Of a DNA stretch of 13,125 nucleotides, positions 6,875 through 12,572 are shown in pieces. A program made the translations under genes and the position numbers. This DNA is from an uncultured Pelosinus sp. (lineage in GTDB: Bacteria; Bacillota; Negativicutes; UMGS1260): the NCBI GenBank assembly GCA_900550105.1, contig URQW01000073.1, positions 1 to 13,125 of the forward strand, written 5' to 3'. Within the stretch, counting starts at the first letter, position 1; each line of letters begins with the position of its first letter. A model generated the notes under the pieces. It saw nothing but the letters and a program-made list of their open reading frames with translations. It was not told where the DNA came from and searched no databases.

Positions 6875-7804
6875 TTACCTTTTTACCTGCTCTAATATAT
6901 CCGCGCCAGCTTCATTATGATTATTTTTTCTTATATTAAAATTAGCTATATATACAGAAAACAAAATAACTGTTCCGCCTAAAATTTGAACTTTGCTCAT
7001 TGGCTCATGCAAAATAGTAAATCCACCAATTGCCGATATAACTGGAATAAGATTAATAAATAAAGAAACACTACTAACTCCTAGTAGTGCCATTGCATAT
7101 ACATAAAGATAATTTGCTAATGCTGAGCAAAAAACACCTAAATAAATCAAATGAAGAATAATAGAAGAATCAATAAAATTCCATTCCCATGTCTCAAAAA
7201 AAGCAAATGGAATCAAAGCCAATGTACCAAAAAATATTTGATACGTTACTACTGCTAACTGAGAATATTTGCTGCTTAAAGGTCTTGTGATTAAAGTATA
7301 TACTACCCAGGCCACGGCGGCGCCCAACATAAATAAATCACCTAAAAAGTCCTCTTGGGAGGTTTGCTGAGAAGAAGCGACAATACAATACACTCCTACG
7401 ATCGATAATATAACACTTATTATTTTGATCCAAGACAGCCTTGTTTTAAAAACCAAAAACTCTCCTAGTACTGTTAGTATAGGTATTGCCGCAATAATCA
7501 TTGAGGCCGCCGATGCTGTAGTCATTTTGATACCTATATTTTGAAAGTTATTAAATACTGCCACTCCAAGCAATCCGGACAAAATCATTAATGGAATATC
7601 TTTCCTAGATAAATTGGTGCCTGGCTCCATTTTTTTTAGTAGAAATAAAAGAATAACTGAAGCGATAGAAAAACGAAATAAGGCAAGCGTCATTGGTGGA
7701 ATCACAGCCACAGTTACCTTAATACTGATAAAAGACAATCCCCATAGTGCAACAGTACATAAAATAGCCGACAATCCCATTAAACGAGACCCATTCGTGT
7801 TCAT
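6875..7804 (-). CDS. EamA/DMT-family permease (second, full length)
   Basis: Inner-membrane drug/metabolite transporter; substrate unknown. 309 residues with ten predicted helices in two EamA repeats: first half with LSAILCTVALWGLSFISIK, the TLALFRFSIA helix and MTTASAASMIIAAIPILTVL; second half with GDLFMLGAAVAWVVYTLITR, YLGVFCSALANYLYVYAMA and SLFINLIPVISAIGG followed by the typical HEP motif. ATG 7804 has AGGAGG seven bases upstream, a strong ribosome binding site. It is upstream of the DMT-AraC unit on the same strand, separated by about 200 bases with no terminator that I can see, so read-through into that unit is possible. The charged tail (RKNNHNEAGADILEQVKR) is cytoplasmic. Family assignment is secure. 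Confidence 0.93.
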   Translation of the reverse strand: MNTNGSRLMGLSAILCTVALWGLSFISIKVTVAVIPPMTLALFRFSIASVILLFLLKKMEPGTNLSRKDIPLMILSGLLGVAVFNNFQNIGIKMTTASAASMIIAAIPILTVLGEFLVFKTRLSWIKIISVILSIVGVYCIVASSQQTSQEDFLGDLFMLGAAVAWVVYTLITRPLSSKYSQLAVVTYQIFFGTLALIPFAFFETWEWNFIDSSIILHLIYLGVFCSALANYLYVYAMALLGVSSVSLFINLIPVISAIGGFTILHEPMSKVQILGGTVILFSVYIANFNIRKNNHNEAGADILEQVKR

Positions 7805-8010
7805 ATTTTTACCTCCTGCTATTCAGATTTATTATTGTAAAGCTAACTTCAATATGTTTGATATAATTACTCAATACTGTATACATTCCTATAAAAATAC
7901 AAAACCCCTGCACAATTACCATTGTTTCTTCAAAAATTTTACATTATCCTTCTATTGTTGTCGCAAATTCTAATTTTATGAACATCCGATCCGCAACATA
8001 TCCTGATATA

Positions 8011-8050
8011 AAAAAGGCCTGAAGTCCACAAATGGAACTTCAAGCTTTTT
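8011..8050 (-). terminator. Terminator after the SASP relic, now serving the PNPOx-like gene
   Basis: AAAAAGGCCTGAAGT (8011-8025) pairs with ACTTCAAGCTTTTT (8037-8050) with one bulge, and CCA/TGG extend the stem inward around a CAAA loop. Read on the minus strand it ends in a T-tract. The core CTGAAG...CTTCA resembles the terminator of the intact SASP gene at 11027-11054, and both lie a few bases after the SASP stop codon, so they appear homologous. Confidence 0.8.
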
Positions 8051-8054
8051 CAAT

Positions 8055-8126
8055 TTATTTTGCATTTTGATGCGCTATTCAATTTTCTGCTTGCGCTTCT
8101 TGCTCTACAGTTTCGTTACTACGCTT
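8055..8126 (-). pseudogene. Decayed 3' fragment of an alpha/beta-type SASP gene
   Basis: Aligned without gaps to the 3' end of the intact SASP gene (from 11063), my hand count is about 59 of 75 identical bases, including the first 18 from the stop codon inward and a 16-base run. In the SASP frame it reads IKRSNETVEQEAQAEN-stop-IAHQNAK-stop, against IKRGSAAVEKEAQAENGAAHQNAK in the intact gene; an in-frame TGA lies at 8079-8081. The N-terminal two-thirds, with the DNA-binding motifs, is absent: similarity stops near 8127, about 15 bases before the stop codon of the neighbouring flavoprotein gene. It therefore looks like the remains of a duplicated SASP gene whose front was lost by deletion or by replacement with the flavoprotein gene. 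Confidence 0.82.
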
Positions 8127-8142
8127 AATCATTCCCCTGTTA

Positions 8143-8520
8143 TTAGAGCATTTGTTTCGCAGATATCACCGTTACTTCCATGACCGCACGAATCCAAGAG
8201 AATTTTGCCTTCATACGATCAAAATCTTCACCTGATTTTATAAAGTGAGTACTTCCCTTGACGATAAAACCTGTTCCTTTGTTTTTATACCCCATTACTT
8301 CCCGGCAGGCAATCGAAAGAATTGTTTCGTTGTGGATTGCAAGATTTTTTTCGGTTTTAACAAAACCAGCAACCGGAATAAGCAGCTTATCATTTTGCGT
8401 CACTTCGATATAGCTATTCCAAGTATTCACTAAATGAGGACCATCGTCGCCGCTAGTTACAATCGAAACCGCGCTATCGACAGGATGTGAAAGAATCTCC
8501 AATAATTTTTCGTTGAGCAT
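8143..8520 (-). CDS. Pyridoxamine 5'-phosphate oxidase-like FMN-binding split-barrel protein
   Basis: Small cytoplasmic protein of the PNPOx-like split-barrel family, members of which bind FMN (or related cofactors) as dimers; the actual reaction is unknown. 125 residues is a normal full length for this subfamily. Typical features: N-terminal LLEILSHPVDSAVSIVTSG, the HLVNTWNSYIEV strand, LLIPVAGFVKTEKNL (phosphate-contact region) and SIACREVMGYKNKGTGFIVKG, ending EVTVISAKQML. It is too short to be a true PdxH and lacks its C-terminal extension. ATG 8520 follows AAAGGA at about ten bases. It is divergent from the MocR-type regulator, a plausible controller since MocR proteins use PLP and often act on neighbouring B6-related genes (inference). 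Downstream it runs straight into the SASP relic, whose terminator it appears to use. Confidence 0.88.
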   Translation of the reverse strand: MLNEKLLEILSHPVDSAVSIVTSGDDGPHLVNTWNSYIEVTQNDKLLIPVAGFVKTEKNLAIHNETILSIACREVMGYKNKGTGFIVKGSTHFIKSGEDFDRMKAKFSWIRAVMEVTVISAKQML

Positions 8521-8552
8521 AATAATAACATCCTTTCTTTTTACAAATCTAA

Positions 8553-8580
8553 TTGATTATCTGATAGGTATTATTATAAA
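8553..8580 (+). promoter_or_regulatory. Candidate sigma-A promoter for the mocR-type gene
   Basis: TTGATT (8553-8558), 16-base spacer, TATAAA (8575-8580) on the plus strand, placing transcription start near 8587 and giving a leader of roughly 125 bases. The same AT-rich stretch holds ATTATA, which read on the minus strand is a TATAAT for the divergent flavoprotein gene, though I found no good matching -35. Overlapping divergent promoters would suit joint control by the regulator. Confidence 0.45.
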
Positions 8581-8587
8581 ATACAAG

Positions 8588-8631
8588 TGACCCCAATAAT
8601 AGAGACAGTTTTTCAAACTTCAACGGGGTCA
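8588..8631. repeat. 44-bp segment bounded by TGACCCC/GGGGTCA inverted repeats
   Basis: TGACCCC (8588-8594) and GGGGTCA (8625-8631) are perfect 7-bp inverted repeats; the left side continues AATAATAGAGACAG. TGACCCC followed by an AGACA-like segment recalls IS3-family terminal repeats, so this may be an IS relic or minimal derivative. No target-site duplication is seen in the flanks. It lies in the mocR leader, immediately after the predicted transcription start, so it could instead be an RNA hairpin or operator. Confidence 0.4.
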
Positions 8632-8714
8632 ATTCTACATACGCCATTACCTAGTTCCTATGACTGACAGCAGTTTAGCTTTTCTAATTTACGATGATTG
8701 ATAGGTGAAAATTG

Positions 8715-10109
8715 ATGTTTATATTAGATAACAATGATCGTCGTCCTTTACATGTTAAACTCTATAATCAGATTAAAAATCAAATTTTATCTGGAAAACT
8801 GACTCCAACAACCAAACTCCCCTCTGTTAGAAATTTATCGCAAGAACTATCGATAAGCCGCAATACTGTAGAGTATGTTTATGAACAATTATGTACCGAG
8901 GGATTTATCTATAGTAAGCCACAGAGTGGATACTATATTTCACTACTAGAACAAGAATTCTCCCCTTCCCTTTCCCAAAAGATAGCATCCCCTTTACACC
9001 AAGCCGATAAAAAAACATATTTGTTTGACTTTCACCCAGCTCATCTCTCATCAGATAGTTTTCCCATTAAAAGTTGGCGTAAACAGCTAACAGATTGCCT
9101 GCAGGAAGATCCAAAACAATTTGCTTTATACAGTGATCCCTGCGGAGAAATTGAGCTGCGCAGGGAAATCCAACAATATTTAGAGCGTTTTCGCGGCGTT
9201 TCTTGCGCTCCTGAGCAAATCATTATTTGCTGTGGAATACAAGATAGTATGTCCAACCTTGCCCAAATATTAAGATCTGATCACTCGGTATTGGCAGTTG
9301 AAGATCCTGGACATTGGATTCCTAGATCAGTGTTTCAAAACCACTCTTATTCGATTCGTTCTATTCCAGTAAATTCTGATGGCATAGACCTAGACTATCT
9401 AAAAAGCACCGATAGCACGATTGTCTATGTCACTCCATCCCACCAATTCCCATTAGGATACATTATGCCTGCCGAAAATCGACTAAAGTTAATTCATTGG
9501 GCAGAAACTATCGGAGGCGTAATTATAGAAGATGATTATGATAGCGAATTACGCTATCACGGAAAACCAATTCCGGCACTGCAAGGCCTACACCCAGAAG
9601 GAAAAATCGTCTATATAGGTACTTTTTCCAAAATTTTATCGCCGGCCCTTAGAATAAGTTATATGGTCTTGCCGTACCAGCTTTTAAGTACTTATAACAA
9701 GTTATTTGGCAAATATGCCGCAACCGTCTCATTATTAGAACAACGAACGTTATTAAGATTTATGCAACAAGGCTATTTAGAAAAACATTTGAGAAAAATG
9801 CGCACAAAGTATAAAAAAAAGCATGATGCCCTCGTCAAATCTGTTGATTGTCATTTCGGAAATCACGCCCATATTCTCGAACAAGGGGCTGGACTTCATA
9901 TCGTTTTAGAATTAGTTGATTGTTCTTTAGACGAACAAGAACTTATACGCCGTGCAGAGGAGAAGAGTATCCGTTTATTGCCCCTTCCTAGTGTCTGCCA
10001 AAAAAACAAGGCTCATGCACCAAGAATCATGCTTGGATTTGGCGGCATGAGCCCTGATGACTTGGATAAAGGCATTGAACTATTGTCTCGCGTCTGGAAT
10101 TTATCATAA
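8715..10109 (+). CDS. MocR/PdxR-type regulator (GntR HTH fused to class I aminotransferase fold)
   Basis: Cytoplasmic PLP-dependent transcription factor. Numbered from ATG 8715 (464 residues): winged helix-turn-helix of the GntR family at about 8-78 (IKNQILSGKLTPTTKLPSVR, then LSISRNTVEYVYEQL), and an aminotransferase class I/II fold from about 105 to the end. PLP-site features are present: YVTPSHQFPLG (238-248), EDDYDSELRY (272-281) and the Schiff-base lysine Lys306 in GTFSKILSPALR. These proteins bind DNA and usually do not transaminate. ATG 8715 is preferred over the adjacent TTG at 8712 because AGGTG is seven bases upstream of it. The gene is divergent from the PNPOx-like gene, a common layout for MocR regulators and their targets. 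PdxR (B6 synthesis) and GabR-like roles are both possible; no pdxS/pdxT or gab genes are in view. Confidence 0.93.
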   Translation: MFILDNNDRRPLHVKLYNQIKNQILSGKLTPTTKLPSVRNLSQELSISRNTVEYVYEQLCTEGFIYSKPQSGYYISLLEQEFSPSLSQKIASPLHQADKKTYLFDFHPAHLSSDSFPIKSWRKQLTDCLQEDPKQFALYSDPCGEIELRREIQQYLERFRGVSCAPEQIIICCGIQDSMSNLAQILRSDHSVLAVEDPGHWIPRSVFQNHSYSIRSIPVNSDGIDLDYLKSTDSTIVYVTPSHQFPLGYIMPAENRLKLIHWAETIGGVIIEDDYDSELRYHGKPIPALQGLHPEGKIVYIGTFSKILSPALRISYMVLPYQLLSTYNKLFGKYAATVSLLEQRTLLRFMQQGYLEKHLRKMRTKYKKKHDALVKSVDCHFGNHAHILEQGAGLHIVLELVDCSLDEQELIRRAEEKSIRLLPLPSVCQKNKAHAPRIMLGFGGMSPDDLDKGIELLSRVWNLS

Positions 10110-10176
10110 TAGCTCTTGATTTTCATCGCTTCAATGACCTCGTTATTTTAGCAATATTCTGATCCTCATGCCTTTT

Positions 10177-10848
10177 CTACATCCCAATGTATTTCACATA
10201 ATCAGGTATTGACATGAGCTGCATTTCGAGTTTTACTTTTGTTTCTTCCGTTACGTAATTTTGCGTTGCCATTTCATATCCGGCCTGTTCAACAAAGCGT
10301 ACATACTCATTTACTATTGATTGGATTTTCTCATTCTTGCTTTTTAAGAGCTTACCGCAATTACGATAAATCTCAAGAACAGGATTACAGGAAGCAAACA
10401 CTACTTTCATGGTCTCAAAATTATTGTTGCCTGGAAAACCACAGTTTGAAATCACCACAAATTGTTGCGTTTTAGGTTTAGAATTCGCAAGGTCAAAATT
10501 TTCATCTGATTTTATAATTAAGGGACTCTTCAGCGGCACAAGTCGATCAACAAAGTTCTTGAGAACTGCTGTCATATTCCATGTGTAAACAGGCGAAGCA
10601 AAGCACACCACATCAGCAGTATTATATTTATCCAAAAGACCTGTCATATCATCCTGCATCACGCATTCTCCTGGTGTTTTAAACCAACAGGCAAAACAAC
10701 CTTTGCAGTATCCAATGTTCTTATCAATTAAAAACACATTTTCGGTATCAGCACCAGCTCTTTTTGCACCTTTCAAAAATGCTTCTGCAATCACATTTGT
10801 GTTGCTGTTTGCCCCAGCGGGGCTTCCGTTAAACACTATAAATTTCAT
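10177..10848 (-). CDS. Flavodoxin-fold NAD(P)H/FMN-dependent oxidoreductase, iron-sulfur-flavoprotein-like
   Basis: Cytoplasmic flavoprotein of the NADPH-dependent FMN reductase/flavodoxin-like family. The N-terminal MKFIVFNGSPAGANSNTN is the FMN-phosphate loop, and FASPVYTWNMTAVLKNFVDR is the second flavin-contact region. A cysteine cluster Cys48-x2-Cys51-x2-Cys54-x7-Cys62 (YCKGCFACWFKTPGECVMQDDM) resembles the compact 4Fe-4S motif of archaeal and clostridial Isf proteins, so an Fe-S cluster is possible, though related reductases keep similar cysteines without a proven cluster. At 223 residues it is longer than minimal FMN reductases, with a C-terminal helical tail. ATG 10848 has AAGGAG six bases upstream. 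It converges with the MocR gene; no terminator is obvious in the 67-base gap. It has its own candidate promoter. Substrate is unknown. Confidence 0.88.
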   Translation of the reverse strand: MKFIVFNGSPAGANSNTNVIAEAFLKGAKRAGADTENVFLIDKNIGYCKGCFACWFKTPGECVMQDDMTGLLDKYNTADVVCFASPVYTWNMTAVLKNFVDRLVPLKSPLIIKSDENFDLANSKPKTQQFVVISNCGFPGNNNFETMKVVFASCNPVLEIYRNCGKLLKSKNEKIQSIVNEYVRFVEQAGYEMATQNYVTEETKVKLEMQLMSIPDYVKYIGM

Positions 10849-10914
10849 TTCATTCTCCTTTTTAAATTAACTGATAGAATAACCCTTGTTTCCACCTTTA
10901 GTGTTTGCACTATT

Positions 10915-10941
10915 CTGTACCTCCATGTATTAATTGTACAG
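10915..10941. promoter_or_regulatory. CTGTAC/GTACAG inverted repeat, candidate operator
   Basis: CTGTAC (10915-10920) and GTACAG (10936-10941) form a perfect 6-bp inverted repeat with a 15-base centre. It covers the predicted -10 and transcription start of the oxidoreductase gene, a natural place for a repressor site. No regulator gene for it is identifiable in the window. Confidence 0.35.
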
Positions 10942-10961
10942 AGCCTTCATCGGCTTTCCAA
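10933..10961 (-). promoter_or_regulatory. Sigma-A promoter for the oxidoreductase gene
   Basis: Minus strand TTGGAA (10956-10961), 17-base spacer, TACAAT (10933-10938). Both hexamers match consensus at four or five positions with ideal spacing, about 85 bases before the start codon. The spacer includes a small AGCC/GGCT inverted repeat. Confidence 0.55.
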
Positions 10962-11026
10962 TAAACGCTCCGTAGAGTGGTTTATTATGGAGCCGCACGC
11001 CACTGGCTCAAAGCGATAAATAAAAA

Positions 11027-11054
11027 TGCCCTGAAGTTATATTACTTCAGGGCA
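11027..11054 (-). terminator. Rho-independent terminator of the SASP gene
   Basis: Perfect 10-bp stem TGCCCTGAAG (11027-11036) / CTTCAGGGCA (11045-11054) with an eight-base loop. On the minus strand it is followed by TTTTTATTTAT. It begins nine bases after the SASP stop codon. It also insulates the downstream oxidoreductase gene. Confidence 0.93.
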
Positions 11055-11062
11055 CCGTTCAT

Positions 11063-11275
11063 TTATTTTGCATTTTGATGGGCTGCACCGTTCTCTGCTT
11101 GCGCTTCTTTCTCTACAGCCGCACTGCCGCGCTTAATTGCTTCTCTAACCATAGAACCAACTTCGCCTGTTGTCACATCGCTCCAGTCATTATCTTCCAC
11201 TTTTTCGCCAAAGCCAAGATCATGGGCTAATTTATACTTTGTTTCCTCTGACATAACGCCGCCTTTATGAGACAT
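11063..11275 (-). CDS. Alpha/beta-type small acid-soluble spore protein (SASP)
   Basis: DNA-coating protein of the dormant spore core that protects DNA and is degraded at germination. 70 residues from ATG 11275, chosen because GGAGG lies eight bases upstream; the track to 11290 adds only MEVFS. The two family helices are recognisable: YKLAHDLGFGEKV (13-25, equivalent to the germination-protease region E-I-A-x-E-x-G-V) and TTGEVGSMVREAIKRG (35-50, equivalent to G-x-V-G-G-E-I-T-K-R). The linker carries a DW pair. The tail (SAAVEKEAQAENGAAHQNAK) is longer, alanine- and glutamine-rich, and unlike classical Bacillus SspA/B. Monocistronic: own terminator downstream and a sigma-G-like promoter upstream. 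A decayed paralogue is at 8055-8126. The family call is based on motif pattern, so not absolute. Confidence 0.82.
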   Translation of the reverse strand: MSHKGGVMSEETKYKLAHDLGFGEKVEDNDWSDVTTGEVGSMVREAIKRGSAAVEKEAQAENGAAHQNAK

Positions 11276-11314
11276 AGAAAACACCTCCATAAATATTTTT
11301 AGGAAGCCTAAATA

Positions 11315-11343
11315 TAGTATTTACCCATTTAAATCTTGTTATG
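11315..11343 (-). promoter_or_regulatory. Candidate sigma-G (forespore) promoter for the SASP gene
   Basis: Minus strand AATACTA (11315-11321) resembles the sigma-G -10 (CATACTA); 17 bases upstream is CATAA (11339-11343), a loose match to the -35. No sigma-A pair with acceptable spacing fits here. The implied start is about 33 bases before the SASP ATG. Family knowledge (SASP genes are sigma-G dependent) supports the idea more than the match itself. Confidence 0.4.
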
Positions 11344-11363
11344 TTTCAATGGCATAGATTTTT

Positions 11364-12548
11364 TTATTTTTCTCGAATTGGAAAATTAACAATTGCGGCT
11401 AACGAGGCCAAGAACATATCGACATACCATACCCACAAATAATTGCCATCATGAGCCATAGCAAGTCCGCCAAGCCAAGCGCCAAGAAAGCCGCCGATTT
11501 GATGGCTTAGCAAAGTAAGCCCAAACAAAGTAGCCAAATATCTTGTGCCAAAAAGTTTTCCTACAAGCCCTGCCGTTGGCGGCACCGTTGCCAACCACGT
11601 AAATCCTAAGAAGGCGGCAAAAATGTAAAAAGTCAGCTCGGTCTTGGGCGCTAATAAGTAAGCCATAATCATCAAGGCCCGGCTTCCATACATGACAGCC
11701 AAAATATACTTCATTTTATAACGCATCCCCAGTGAACCAGCAGCTAAGCTACCGCCAACATTAGCTAATCCAATAATTGCCAAAGCCGCTGCTGATACAG
11801 TCGCGGAATGACCACACAACGCGACTTCGCCTGGTAAATGCGTCACTAAAAAGGCAATATGAAAACCGCAGGTAAAAAATCCGGCATGAAGACACCAATA
11901 ACTCCGATCAGAGAAAGCAATCCTAATCTGCTGCCAAATTCCCTCACTAGTATTTTGAATCGCCTCTTTTGAATGCTCCTGGGGCTTGTGCCGAAACAAC
12001 GCAGCCAGCGGAATAGTAAGCAGCGTAAAGCCAGCCATAGTAAATAAGGCGGCGATCCAGCTAACTCCATGAATGATGGCCTGCAATAAAGGAGCAAAAA
12101 TAAATTGGCCGAGCGATCCGCCTGCATTGATAAAGCCCCCGGCAAAAGAACGTTGCTCTGGTAAGAGTTGATGCGAAGTAGCGCCAATCAAAATGGAAAA
12201 ACTGCCTGCTCCAGCGCCAGCGGCGCTCAAAATCCCCATAGCCAAAATGAGCATACTTTCTGATTGGGCGAAGGGAGTCAATACTAAACCGCCAGCAAGA
12301 ATCAACGCTCCAGCCACCAGAACGCCATGAGGGCCGCGCTTATCCGCTATAGCACCAAAAATTGGCTGAGCTAACCCCCAGACAAACTGTCCTATTGCTA
12401 AAGAAAAACTAATTGCTACAATCCCAAGCCCTGTCGCATCATGGATTGGCGCTACAAACAATCCTGCTGTCTGCCTAGCCCCCATAGTAATGGCTAAAAT
12501 AGCGGCAGCGCTAAGCACAAACAGCCAGGCTGATCGCGTTAAATTCAC
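11364..12548 (-). CDS. Major facilitator superfamily permease (YcxA/monocarboxylate-type)
   Basis: Inner-membrane secondary transporter with about twelve hydrophobic segments; 394 residues, normal for MFS. The N-terminus has GARQTAGLFVAPIHDATG and FSLAIGQFVWGLAQPIFGAI followed by the motif-A loop ADKRGPHGVLVAG between helices 2 and 3, a pattern seen in YcxA-like and monocarboxylate-type MFS proteins. A charged, hydrophilic central loop (RHKPQEHSKEAIQNTSEG) separates the two halves. Start: GTG 12557 touches the Shine-Dalgarno GAGGGA, while GTG 12548 lies eight bases after it, so I use 12548. It is 24 bases downstream of the CPBP gene on the same strand, so the two likely form an operon. No terminator was seen after it. 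Substrate and direction are unknown. Confidence 0.9.
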   Translation of the reverse strand: MNLTRSAWLFVLSAAAILAITMGARQTAGLFVAPIHDATGLGIVAISFSLAIGQFVWGLAQPIFGAIADKRGPHGVLVAGALILAGGLVLTPFAQSESMLILAMGILSAAGAGAGSFSILIGATSHQLLPEQRSFAGGFINAGGSLGQFIFAPLLQAIIHGVSWIAALFTMAGFTLLTIPLAALFRHKPQEHSKEAIQNTSEGIWQQIRIAFSDRSYWCLHAGFFTCGFHIAFLVTHLPGEVALCGHSATVSAAALAIIGLANVGGSLAAGSLGMRYKMKYILAVMYGSRALMIMAYLLAPKTELTFYIFAAFLGFTWLATVPPTAGLVGKLFGTRYLATLFGLTLLSHQIGGFLGAWLGGLAMAHDGNYLWVWYVDMFLASLAAIVNFPIREK

Positions 12549-12572
12549 TAAAGTCACTCCCTCTCATCTCTG

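Larger units (their letters stand above)
7805..8142. other. Intergenic region with SASP gene relic
   Basis: The right part (8011-8126) is a decayed SASP gene tail plus its terminator, annotated separately. The left part (7805-8000) is AT-rich and should contain the promoter of the DMT permease; several weak AT-rich candidates exist, none good enough to call. Confidence 0.6.

Noticed and set aside
10867..10926. Tiny ORF(s) in the leader of the oxidoreductase gene
   Set aside because: Two overlapping frames give peptides of about 19-21 codons, one ending across the ATGA of the gene, but neither resembles anything I recognise and such short frames are expected by chance.
10939..11026. Hairpin-forming stretch between the oxidoreductase promoter and the SASP terminator
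   Set aside because: Contains short GAGCC/GGCTC pairings but no U-tract, no conserved RNA motif and no coding frame; nothing definable.
11846..12187. 113-codon open frame inside the MFS gene
   Set aside because: Alternate-frame shadow of the MFS gene; composition is not protein-like and it has no independent start signal.
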